Below are positions 33,867 through 42,600 of a DNA stretch of 50,957 nucleotides, piece after piece. How positions within the stretch are numbered: the stretch's first letter is position 1; every line of letters begins with the position of its first letter. The stretch lies in the NCBI GenBank assembly GCA_945860065.1, contig CAMAPI010000008.1:1-50957 (forward strand). Reading direction: 5' to 3'. The notes under the pieces were generated by a model. The model ran no database searches, was not told where the DNA came from, and worked only from the letters and a program-made list of their open reading frames with translations. A program made the translations under genes and the position numbers. The stretch is from Chryseobacterium gleum (GTDB lineage Bacteria > Bacteroidota > Bacteroidia > Flavobacteriales_D > Crocinitomicaceae).

Positions 33867-36349
33867 AAATTCCACTTCATGTTACGGTCATCTAAAATGG
33901 CAAATGACACCTTCCAGTCAAAGGTTGGTTTGATCTGATTCCCGTCAGAAATCACCCCATAAATACCTATTCTAAGCCTTCTTCTCGACATTTTGAAGTT
34001 CCGCTCAAGTCCGCCAAGCACTTCGTAATGTTGCCAATCGTATTCTTTGACGTACATGGCTCCAGCTCCAGCAACTAAACCTATGCGTGTTTTCTTGAAG
34101 TATGGAATTTTATTTAAAATTGCGCCATTGTCATGGTGTACGACGTGTGCTTGAAATACGTAGTCTATTGTCGGCAGGGTGGTATCTAGTCCTTGAAAGG
34201 AATAAAGTGGATTTGAGAACCAAATTGGATCACTTCTGCGTTGGTATTTGTAATCTGGATTGTATAATTGACGGGCACTGAGGAATTTACCAACAGAAAT
34301 GCGGTAATTCATGGTTCCCAAGGTTGAAATTTTGAAAGATTGCATCGCATCGATTTGCAAATACTCATGATCCACATCGCTACCAAATAGTTTCGGAATA
34401 CCTCGCTCGTAATTCACACTAAATGTCGGCCAAGCGGATCCTAAGACCACTTTTCTGTAGGGTTCGCGCATGTACTTTTGTTTGGGCGTATAACTGAATC
34501 CTAAGTAGCCAATTAACGTCTGATAAGGTTTAAATTCAGTTGGGTCGTTATTCGGAATAATATTGTCAATGGTATTGAGGAATTCAAAGTCAGAAAGACT
34601 TCTTCGTTCAGAAAAGCCTAAGGAGGAGTAGGCGTAGAAGCCATTAAAAAGTTCATAGTCTGCCGACAAGGTCATTTTTGTCGCTTCGATGAAATTATCG
34701 CGTTTATAAATTTGCGTAATCGCGTCGTAACCTCGAATCACATCAAAATCGTGGTTGATGGCGAAGCGGATAAAGCCAAAATGAAATGGATCAAAACGAT
34801 ATCGCCACCAGGTATCACCTTTCACGTCTTTATTTAAAAAACCATAAGAAATGCGTGAGTAGGTTTCCAAAGTACGTTCGTCCTTCCACTTTTTAAAATA
34901 ATCGAAACTTGGATTCAATCGAGGTCCACCTAAGCCAAATGGTTGAATCAGTGTTGCCACCGAACCTAGTGACCATTGTATCTTTTGTTCGCGATTACGG
35001 TGATCAACGCCGAACCAAAGTATCTTGAGAGCTGTAATTTTATTGAATACGTTGTCAATAGAATCAAGGTATTCTTTGCGGTTGTAGAAATCACGAATGC
35101 TGTCCTTTATGATGATAAATCGTTGTTCCTCCGGACTAAGGCTCGTTTGACGGTTGTTTGACCAATAATTTGTATCGCGTTCATACGCCTCTTTTGTCGT
35201 AACTGCTAATTCGGTGTTAAAGAATTTTTTACTGAATTCTGGATCGAAATTGTAATTGGAAAAGAGCGCAGTTGTTTGACAAGCAGAAGTTTCGTTTTTG
35301 TATTTGACACCATAGCTTAATACTTGTTTGTCCAGAACGCACATCGTATCACCGATGTTGGAGAATGTTTGGTCTATTTCAAAATGATCATAAATCAGCA
35401 GGTTTCCCTTGTTCATTGTTAACTGAAGTTTCTGAACGAGAAACAAGGAATCAATCACGTAGATGTAGCCTTCCAATGTGGTGGTTGCGGTATTTCTCGG
35501 GATGATTTTAATTTTACAAATGGTGCGTCCATTTTCAATGTATGTTTCTTCTAGCCGGTATTTATACGAAAGAATTCCAGGAACAGAAATAGGTGAACTT
35601 ACCGGCGTTTGATGTAAATCATCTAAGTGCAGAAGGTTTTCAAAGAAGTTAAAATTGGATTTCACCGTTGTGGTGTAATACAAGGAATGGTCCGAGCCAT
35701 GCAAAGTATACGCGTTACGGATTTCTTTGACCTTATTTCCCGGCGCATAATTTCGTTTCAACTGTACTTCCAATAAGTTCATGTTGTCCACCCAAGCCGG
35801 GGCTTTCGGTAGGCTAGACTCTAGTGGGTCTGCTGCAATCGTTGCGTCCTCTGGCTCGTCGTTGTTTTCTTTTTTCTTTTTTTGTTCTCTTACCTTGATG
35901 TCCTTTTGCTCACTTGCTTTGATATAAACATCTACCGCATGTGCATAATTCCAGGGATTCATTTGCTCCCTTCGCTTTACGACTTCTAGCATGATTTCTC
36001 GGCCGATATTTCCTTTTTTTGTGTTTACTACGATTTCCTTGTAGTCCTGTTCTTTTTCGGGGAATAATTGAACATCACGTTGAAGGTCAGTGCTCGTAAT
36101 TGAAATATACGTTTCTCGATCTTGATAGCCTAACGCGGAAATCACTAAGAAATACTCACCAGGCATGAGTGAAAGCTCAAAGGATCCTTCTACGCTTGCT
36201 ACCGTACGCTGGTCCGCTGTGTTTTTAACATAAATCTTCGCAAATGGGATAGGTGATTTTCTTTCGTCCACCACACTTCCACGAACAAAATTCTGAGCGA
36301 ATAGTCCATTAGTTAGGAGAAGGAATAAGGTGAAAAAAAGTAATTTCAT
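33863..36349 (-). CDS. DUF5686 / carboxypeptidase-regulatory-like outer-membrane protein
   Basis: An 828-residue exported protein. After a signal peptide (about 1-19, ending LFAQ) comes a carboxypeptidase-regulatory-like domain (about 21-100: VRGSVVDERKSPIPFAKIYV), then a long region with ATTTLEGYIYVIDSLFLVQKLQL and a C-terminal barrel-like part of Tyr/Phe-rich strands, matching the DUF5686 family of Bacteroidota outer-membrane proteins. A low-complexity Lys/Glu run (KVREQKKKKENNDEPED, about 155-171) lies between the domains. It is the last gene of the coaX-lptC cluster, 49 bases after the small membrane protein, and its end overlaps lspA by 4 bases. Function unknown. Confidence 0.85.
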   Translation of the reverse strand: MKLLFFTLFLLLTNGLFAQNFVRGSVVDERKSPIPFAKIYVKNTADQRTVASVEGSFELSLMPGEYFLVISALGYQDRETYISITSTDLQRDVQLFPEKEQDYKEIVVNTKKGNIGREIMLEVVKRREQMNPWNYAHAVDVYIKASEQKDIKVREQKKKKENNDEPEDATIAADPLESSLPKAPAWVDNMNLLEVQLKRNYAPGNKVKEIRNAYTLHGSDHSLYYTTTVKSNFNFFENLLHLDDLHQTPVSSPISVPGILSYKYRLEETYIENGRTICKIKIIPRNTATTTLEGYIYVIDSLFLVQKLQLTMNKGNLLIYDHFEIDQTFSNIGDTMCVLDKQVLSYGVKYKNETSACQTTALFSNYNFDPEFSKKFFNTELAVTTKEAYERDTNYWSNNRQTSLSPEEQRFIIIKDSIRDFYNRKEYLDSIDNVFNKITALKILWFGVDHRNREQKIQWSLGSVATLIQPFGLGGPRLNPSFDYFKKWKDERTLETYSRISYGFLNKDVKGDTWWRYRFDPFHFGFIRFAINHDFDVIRGYDAITQIYKRDNFIEATKMTLSADYELFNGFYAYSSLGFSERRSLSDFEFLNTIDNIIPNNDPTEFKPYQTLIGYLGFSYTPKQKYMREPYRKVVLGSAWPTFSVNYERGIPKLFGSDVDHEYLQIDAMQSFKISTLGTMNYRISVGKFLSARQLYNPDYKYQRRSDPIWFSNPLYSFQGLDTTLPTIDYVFQAHVVHHDNGAILNKIPYFKKTRIGLVAGAGAMYVKEYDWQHYEVLGGLERNFKMSRRRLRIGIYGVISDGNQIKPTFDWKVSFAILDDRNMKWNF

Positions 36350-36398
36350 ACAGTACTAAGACTTGTTTTGTCCAATTTTGTTACACGAAAATCTTGAA

Positions 36399-36626
36399 TT
36401 ACGCTTCTTTTTCGTTTGACTTATCCTTTAAGAATTGTTGGTGACTTCCCACGCGTTTCATCATCCAGCGTTTTACGAAGAAAGTTGCTAGTGCAATGAT
36501 CGAGAAAACATAATTGGATGCATATTTTTCAAATCCCTCTGTAAAACATAAGTAAGTGACTGTTACGAAAGAAACGCTTGCTACTGCTAACCAGAAGTAG
36601 CTCATGATGGTGTTGTATAATTTCAT
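36399..36626 (-). CDS. Small two-helix membrane protein
   Basis: A 75-residue protein with two predicted transmembrane helices (about 9-28 and 36-52) and a basic, Lys/Asp-rich C-terminal tail (KDKSNEKEA). It begins 1 base after the lptC stop, so it is coupled to it. No family name is known to me. Its regular position between lptC and the DUF5686 gene suggests a small envelope accessory, but this is inference only. Confidence 0.72.
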   Translation of the reverse strand: MKLYNTIMSYFWLAVASVSFVTVTYLCFTEGFEKYASNYVFSIIALATFFVKRWMMKRVGSHQQFLKDKSNEKEA

Positions 36627-36627
36627 G

Positions 36628-37197
36628 TTATTTAAAGTCTAATTCATTTTCCAATTGGAACTTTCCAACGGGTTTAATTAATTCATATTTGCTAAAGTCC
36701 TGCTTTGTTCTAATACCCTCTCCAAATAGTGTTCCTTTTGGAGAACGAACAATCACCGAAGATTTGGTGTAAATTGAACTATCCTTTTGATTCCAAAACA
36801 AGGCCTCTGTTTCCAGAGTCTGCTTCTTTTCATAATTATATAGTCGAACAGAGTCTTTCACCATGAGGGTTCCTTTGGTGTTATTAATTTCGCCATACAA
36901 AGCGGTCAATTTGGAGACGATTTCACCTTTTTCATTAAAGAAATGAACTTTTAAACTGTCCTTTATCTTCGTGATTTCCTCTTTTCCTCGAAACGTTTCT
37001 GCTAATGCAGCAAAAATCTCTACGCGAGCATATCCTTCGTCAGCGTAAATCATCTTGAGATTTTTGGTTGTTTCGTCAGGAGAATGCGCGTCAAAACTGA
37101 TGCGCTCGATGGCGTCTAAATCATTTTCACAGGAATAGATTCCTACGAGAAAAAGACTCAGTAAACTGATTAATCCAATTTTCGTTGTCTGAACCAC
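36628..37197 (-). CDS. lptC: LPS export periplasmic protein LptC
   Basis: A 189-residue protein of the Bacteroidota LptC family, the periplasmic link between the LptB2FG transporter and the LptA bridge. The N terminus has a signal ending IYSC at about residues 20-23 and so is probably a lipoprotein or lipid-anchored form. The beta-jellyroll (about 45-185) is recognisable from DSLKVHFFNEKGEIVSKLTALYGEI and the SVIVRSPKGTLFGEGI block, which parallel the repeated LptA/LptC strands. The gene starts inside the end of the upstream barrel gene (28-base overlap). Gene assignment is by family pattern and position next to coaX; fairly sure. Confidence 0.82.
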   Translation of the reverse strand: MVQTTKIGLISLLSLFLVGIYSCENDLDAIERISFDAHSPDETTKNLKMIYADEGYARVEIFAALAETFRGKEEITKIKDSLKVHFFNEKGEIVSKLTALYGEINNTKGTLMVKDSVRLYNYEKKQTLETEALFWNQKDSSIYTKSSVIVRSPKGTLFGEGIRTKQDFSKYELIKPVGKFQLENELDFK

Positions 37198-38510
37198 TTG
37201 TCAAAATTGGAAGGTGCGAGGATGAAACCTAGATTTACGGAAACAAATTTTTCTTGTATCCCGGAACTTTGATTGCTTGAACGTGTACCTAAGTTCACAC
37301 TGAAGTTCACCGAGGATGCGGACATTTGAGCCATAATAGGAAGTCCCAAACCGAAACTCACTGCAGACTCTTGGTACTGAATATTATTGGTTGTGTATGG
37401 CAGTGATTGTGTATAATAGCCAAATCGATAGGTCATTTTCTCCAGTCCTTTCAAGGTGGAAATATTCTCCATTAAACGAGATTCCGGATTGAATTGAGCA
37501 CCAAAGGAAAGGCGTTGAAAATTTGTCATTCCAAAATCAGGAATTAAATCCGGAGCATTATGCCCCAGCGCGCCGAATTGACTAAAGGATGCCATCAAAC
37601 TTAACTTTGGATGTAATTCCCTTGTCTGACGTTTCATATTAGGCAATAAAATACTATAGTTTAGTCCAAGTTGAAGCGTGGATGAATTCAACAAATGAAT
37701 AGGACTTCTGCTAAATGCAATGGTATCGTAGGTCGCACTCGAATTTATATTGGAAGCGGTATAAAATTCATCTTGGTACTCACCTTTTATGGTTTGATAA
37801 GGAATGTACACAACGCTTAAGCTAAGCAATTGTTTTTTTCCTATTTGTTGCTGAAAATACGCTCCTAATTCGTAGTGAAATGAACGGATGATCATGGAGT
37901 TTTTGTTGAGACCACCTTGATTGGATCCGGACGCGATTAATTTCGCTTGACGTTCGTTGGTCACTGTCCCAAATAGGTATGATGCATTTGCACCGATGGA
38001 AAGTTTTGTTTTTGGGCGGTAGACTAGTCCATATGAATACCCAAGAAATAAGTCTTGAATCGCTCCGCTTCCTTTGTAGGTGTATTCCAAAGAGTCAACT
38101 CCTGTAAATATTTTGTCGGTGATTTGATATCCTCTGGACGAATATGGTTTTAGTCCGAAAGCCATCCCCATATTTTTTTTTATTTTCAATCCGATGGCGA
38201 TGTGATCTACCATACCCGCAAATCCGATTTGCGTTTTCGTTTGCTCGGAATAATTCGAAATTCTCGTTTGAATCCCATACGAATAGAGGGTATTTCCTGT
38301 ACTCATCGTATTGTAGGTTGCAGGATTGTAAAAGTTCAGGATGGTTGAATCGAAAACATTGATGGTGTTCTTTCCAAGCGCATCGAAAATCCCATGATTT
38401 TGTGCCGCACTTTCACCTAGTCCATAGAAGGAGGCAGGTTGATTGGTGCTTGATTGCGACCAAGTTTGAAAGCATGCAAAAAGGACAAGGAAATTAAAGA
38501 GAATCTTCAT
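37170..38510 (-). CDS. Outer-membrane beta-barrel protein of unknown function (FadL-like pattern)
   Basis: A 446-residue exported protein with a signal peptide (about 1-19, ending TWSQ). The mature part has an N-terminal ASFYGLGESAAQNHGIFDALG-type segment and NPATYNTMSTGNTLYSYGI, resembling the N terminus of FadL-like transport barrels, then alternating amphipathic strands to the end. It overlaps coaX by 17 bases and lptC by 28 bases, a tight coupling that suggests a conserved envelope operon. Substrate unknown. Confidence 0.78.
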   Translation of the reverse strand: MKILFNFLVLFACFQTWSQSSTNQPASFYGLGESAAQNHGIFDALGKNTINVFDSTILNFYNPATYNTMSTGNTLYSYGIQTRISNYSEQTKTQIGFAGMVDHIAIGLKIKKNMGMAFGLKPYSSRGYQITDKIFTGVDSLEYTYKGSGAIQDLFLGYSYGLVYRPKTKLSIGANASYLFGTVTNERQAKLIASGSNQGGLNKNSMIIRSFHYELGAYFQQQIGKKQLLSLSVVYIPYQTIKGEYQDEFYTASNINSSATYDTIAFSRSPIHLLNSSTLQLGLNYSILLPNMKRQTRELHPKLSLMASFSQFGALGHNAPDLIPDFGMTNFQRLSFGAQFNPESRLMENISTLKGLEKMTYRFGYYTQSLPYTTNNIQYQESAVSFGLGLPIMAQMSASSVNFSVNLGTRSSNQSSGIQEKFVSVNLGFILAPSNFDKWFRQRKLD

Positions 38511-39222
38511 TCAGACGGTAAATTTCTAGAATTCCTTCTAGGGTTAAATGTTCGAGTACAAAGATGTTACTTTTTTGGTCGAAATCAAAATATTGGGCGT
38601 CTCCTCCTGTGAGGTAAACGACTAGGTCAGGGAATTGTGTAAGGTAATACTGGATCATTTGGGTGATTTCGGCTTTCCAACCATGAAAGACACCACTTTC
38701 AATCGATTCCTGGGTGCTTTTCCCCGTTAATTTTGTCGAAACAGAAAGTGGAACAAGCGGCAATTTGGCGGTGAACGCATTTAATGCCTTGGCACGCATA
38801 TTCAATCCGGGTGAAATGGATCCACCCTCATACACTTGATTTGCTCCTAAAAAGTCGAATTTAATGCAGGTTCCAAGGTCAATAATCAAGCGGGGAACTC
38901 CTTGATTTTTCAAAGCAATGCCACCGACGTTGCACAGACGATCAATCCCCAAGGTTTCAGGAGTTTGATAAGCCAGTTGAAAAGGGAGTTTCATATGAAC
39001 AGAAATATAAACCAAGTTTTGAAAGAAATCTTCCAATGAACATTTCCATTCATCTGTGATCACAGACGAAATCAACACTGGAATGTTACCTTGAAGTGTT
39101 CCCCAAGGAAAAGAGCTCATGTCGAAGCGTTTAACCTGAGCAATTACGCCGTTTTTCACATATCCAAGCTTCACTTGTGTATTTCCAGCATCTAGTAAAT
39201 AGGATGTTACTTCGTCTTTCAT
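38494..39222 (-). CDS. coaX: Type III pantothenate kinase
   Basis: A 242-residue ASKHA-fold kinase phosphorylating pantothenate, the first step of CoA synthesis. The phosphate-binding loop LLDAGNTQVKLG (about 9-20), the pantothenate-binding DRLCNVGG-type block (TLGIDRLCNVGG, about 91-102) and LIIDLGTCIKFDF (about 112-124) are all present, with VYLTGGDAQYF near the end. The start is 4 bases downstream of a promoter box, as for ruvX, def and pafA. It is the first gene of the coaX-barrel-lptC group. panB, encoding an earlier pantothenate step, lies at the far right of the window, a separate unit. Confidence 0.94.
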   Translation of the reverse strand: MKDEVTSYLLDAGNTQVKLGYVKNGVIAQVKRFDMSSFPWGTLQGNIPVLISSVITDEWKCSLEDFFQNLVYISVHMKLPFQLAYQTPETLGIDRLCNVGGIALKNQGVPRLIIDLGTCIKFDFLGANQVYEGGSISPGLNMRAKALNAFTAKLPLVPLSVSTKLTGKSTQESIESGVFHGWKAEITQMIQYYLTQFPDLVVYLTGGDAQYFDFDQKSNIFVLEHLTLEGILEIYRLNEDSL

Positions 39223-39226
39223 CGGA

Positions 39227-39234
39227 CAAAGTTA
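39227..39234 (-). promoter_or_regulatory. -7 promoter box upstream of coaX
   Basis: Minus-strand TAACTTTG fits TAnnTTTG and ends 4 bases before the coaX ATG at 39222, the same spacing as for several other genes here. Confidence 0.6.
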
Positions 39235-39263
39235 AGCACCTTTCAAAGAAAATTAGATGAGTT

Positions 39264-39296
39264 TTTGAATAGAAATGAAAAAAAGTATTAAATTTG
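39264..39296 (+). promoter_or_regulatory. Complete Bacteroidota promoter of tRNA-Phe
   Basis: TTTG at 39264-39267 and TAAATTTG at 39289-39296 are separated by 21 bases, matching the -33/-7 arrangement of the Bacteroidota primary sigma factor. The box ends 14 bases before the mature tRNA 5' end. This is the clearest full promoter in the window. Confidence 0.75.
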
Positions 39297-39310
39297 CCCC
39301 ACCAATAGCT

Positions 39311-39383
39311 GGTGCCTTAGCTCAGTTGGTAGAGCAAAGGACTGAAAATCCTTGTGTCCCTGGTTCGATTCCTGGAGGCACCA
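39311..39383 (+). tRNA. tRNA-Phe (anticodon GAA)
   Basis: A 73-base cloverleaf. Acceptor arms GGTGCCT and AGGCACC pair over 7 bases with discriminator A; D arm stem GCTC/GAGC; anticodon stem AAGGA/TCCTT around CTGAAAA, giving anticodon GAA for Phe; T loop TTCGATT. CCA is not encoded. The T stem CCTGG/CCTGG has a U-U mismatch at its middle pair. A strong terminator lies 8 bases downstream. Confidence 0.97.
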
Positions 39384-39390
39384 CTAGCCA

Positions 39391-39422
39391 AAGTCCTGAC
39401 GGAAACGTCAGGACTTTTTTTT
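39391..39422 (+). terminator. Intrinsic terminator of tRNA-Phe
   Basis: A perfect stem (AAGTCCTGACG / CGTCAGGACTT, arms 39391-39401 and 39405-39415 approximately) closes a short GAA(A) loop and is followed by eight T residues ending at 39422. A textbook terminator. Confidence 0.92.
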
Positions 39423-39430
39423 GATATGGA

Positions 39431-39612
39431 TTTTGTTTATGTATTGTATACACCGTTCCGCTTCAGTTGCACTGCTGCGGAACAATTTTCAAAACAATCA
39501 CTGTTTAAGACAAGATTATTTCTTGTCTTAAATCTATGCAACAAGGTGTCAAACAAAACTTTTAAAAAAATATAGATGGTTTCGCAGCAGTGGTTTCGCA
39601 GCAGTGCAACTA
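39431..39612. repeat. Structured non-coding segment with nested inverted repeats and a 14-base tandem repeat
   Basis: No convincing gene is present in 39384-39654. Features seen: a perfect 12-base inverted repeat (39504-39515 with 39521-39532, 5-base loop); GTTCCGC/GCGGAAC (39455-39461 with 39477-39483); enclosing matches TTTTGTTT/AAACAAAA (39431-39438 with 39551-39558) and ACACC/GGTGT (39450-39454 with 39545-39549), together a branched fold; a direct tandem repeat of 14 bases (39577-39590 and 39591-39604); and a 15-base sequence (39465-39479) whose exact reverse complement is 39597-39611. It may be a non-coding RNA, the remains of a small mobile element, or the 3' untranslated region of the PKD-protein gene. 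Confidence 0.6.
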
Positions 39613-39654
39613 CAGCGAAGTCCACAGCAGTACATCTAAGCGTTACGGGGACAA

Positions 39655-42600
39655 TTAACGAACCAACGTAATAAATCCTTGCTTCTTCACTTCTGTCCCG
39701 CCGAGCATTACTCCTGTCAATAGGTAGAAATAGACACCGTCAGTATGTGGTTTTCCATCGGTGGAGAGCCCATCCCATGCCGCTACACCTGTTTGATCTT
39801 CTAGAATGCTGACCATATTCCCCCAACGATTGAAAATCATGATGTCATACGATTTGAAAGCTGGATAAGGCAGTACCACGAAGTCATTGACGCCATCACC
39901 GTTTGGCGTAAATACGTTTGGAACCCAAATATCTGGATCACTGACGTAAACAGTCGTTTCGTACGAGGAAACACAGCCTAATTGATCCACAACAGTTAGA
40001 GTGATGACATATGGGCCTCCTTGTGAAAAGGTCGTGGTTGGCGCTGTGTTCGAATTCCATGTAAAGGTGGAGTCTGTGCCTAAATTCCATGTCCAACTGA
40101 CAATCGGCGCATTCGTAAAGGTCGATTGGTCATTAAAATTAATAATACCGTTTATGTCCGCATACACTGGATTCGGAACGAAAAAGGCTTCCAAATCGTC
40201 GTCATTGACAGTGATTGGATTCAAAGGCAAAAGAATCTGACATCCAACGGAGTCAAAAATGGTGATGCTTGGCTGATACGTTCCCGGTGTTGCGTAGAAG
40301 TAATTAAAATTCACAGAATCAGAGTAGCTAGTACCATCGCCGAGATTCCAAACTAAACTATCGATGTTGGATACATTCGTCAAGTAAAACAATGCTCCCT
40401 GTGAGCAAATCGTGGCATCTTGTAGCCAATTTGGTGTTCCCATCGGACCGCCAATCGAAATGTAGTCTAGTACGGTGGAATCATCTGTACAGCCATATTG
40501 ATCTGTTACAATGAAGTTTAAGTCAAACGTTCCATTCGTTACCAATGTATTCGATGGATTCTCAAGAATAGAGTTATTCCCATTCCCAAAGGACCAATTC
40601 CATCCCGTAATCGTTCCATAAGAGAAAGAGGAATCTTGAAAATTGCAAAAGATTGGTGGACAATCATACGCTCCATTTGCATTTGGAACTGCACCAGTAA
40701 AGTAGAAATTCGGTATGGCTAATGGTGTGGACATAACCAAGGTCTGGTTAAGGGTATCCTTACAACCGTTTCCGTCTGAAGTAACCAATGATAACAGATG
40801 TGAATTGGATAATTGTCCATTGTTTGGATTCGTCAAGGTAACTCCGGTATTCGAATTTGAGCTAATGCTGTTCCCATTTAAAAACCATTCGTAACTCAGT
40901 GTGCCATTTCCTGATGATGTATTGAGTGTTTGATTCGTATCCAAATCGCAGAATATACTGTCAATATCAAAGTCCGCAATCGGTTTTGTAATTGTGATGC
41001 TTACTCCAGTTGGTTGAGAAGCACATCCAAAAATATCTGTTGCGACAATGGTAGCGGAATATGTACCAACGCCATTGAACGTATGAATGATTACTTGATT
41101 CACATTATTGGTGATCAATATAGAATTATCATCAGAGAAACTCGTACTAAATGAACTAAGTGGAAGGCCATTCGATAAGCTAAATGACGTATTGGTAAAG
41201 GGAACTGTAAATGGTGAACAGCCATTGTAACTATCCGCAAAAATTCCAGCGATTGGTTTATTGACGACTTTTACCGTGTGTGAAATAGTTGATGTACAGC
41301 CAACGCTATTCAATACCATTAATGAGATGGTATAATTTCCGGGTGCCGGATACGTATAACTTTGATTCGGACCATTGTGGATCATTAGTCCATTCCCCAT
41401 GTTGTAATACCAATCATTGACAGGATGGGAAGTTGTCCCATTCGACCAAGAAGTACTGATATCCGTTAAATTAATCGCTGTCCCGTTACAAACAGTGTCG
41501 TTCGACATGGTGAACTGACTAGCGAGCTGAGATATGGTAATGGTGGATGTGATGCTGTCGGAACAGCCTGTGGTGTAATTGTGTATGACCTGTTCAATGT
41601 TGTACGTTCCATAAGTTGGGTAAGAATGGCTGGTATTTCCGCCATTGGGTACATCGAGTTGTGCATTTGTGAAATTCACATTTGGCGTATTGTCAAAGAA
41701 CTCATAATGCATGTCGACATTATCAGTAAGCACTCCGTGAATAGAATTGTCATCAATCGTCACGTTTACTGGAAAGGAGCTCGGATTACAAAATAAAAAT
41801 GCACTCGGAGTAAATAGGGCAATTGGCGCCAGAATATAAACAGCATCTTCCACTGTAAAGGTGTCCTTACAACCCCTAAAGTCAGCAATAAATGTTACGT
41901 CGAAATACCCTGTGTCCGATTCGAATTGGTGTGTTGGATTCTCATCAATGGAAGTTCCATCACCAAAATCCCAGAAATACGTGACTTCATTGGCGTTGTG
42001 TGGGACGGAGATGTACGTTGAACTAGTGAAAATTACATCATCGTTTGAGCAGGCTATCAATGGGGTGTAGGTAAAATGAACAGAGTCAATGTGTCCGACA
42101 GTGACATAATCATTTTTATTGATCGTATCTGTACAGCCAGATTGTGTAGTGATGATTAAGGTAACATCATAAACACCCACTTGATAGGTTTGTGATGGTG
42201 GAAAATGTCCGTTGAATGATTGTCCATTTCCAAAGTTCCATTGCCAGGATACAATCGGATTAGAGGGCGTGAAAGAAGTGTCAACAAACTGCACAATAAG
42301 CGGATCACATCCTGCAGTATCTAACGCAAAGAATCCAGCCTGGACATTGGTCATATTGATGTAATCATTTAGCGTAGTGGAACCAGTACATCCTGCTGCA
42401 GTTGTTAAACTAAGCGTAACATCGTACAAGCCGCTTTGAGTATAAACATGAGTTGGCGGTGTTAATCCGGTGTAGGTTTGACCGTCTCCGAAGGACCAAA
42501 CATACGTTCCCGGAATGGTTGTGCTACTCGTAAATTGGATGGATCCGGGCGCACAATTTGAAGTTGGATTCGCACTAAAAATCGGATTTGTATTTGCCTG

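Noticed and set aside
39311-39422. Integration (att) site of a mobile element at tRNA-Phe
   Set aside because: No duplicate of the tRNA 3' end and no integrase gene are present in the window.
39437-39625. Small open frame on the minus strand inside the repeat segment
   Set aside because: It is made of the inverted-repeat sequence itself, is Cys/Asn/Leu-rich without recognisable features, and has no promoter box.
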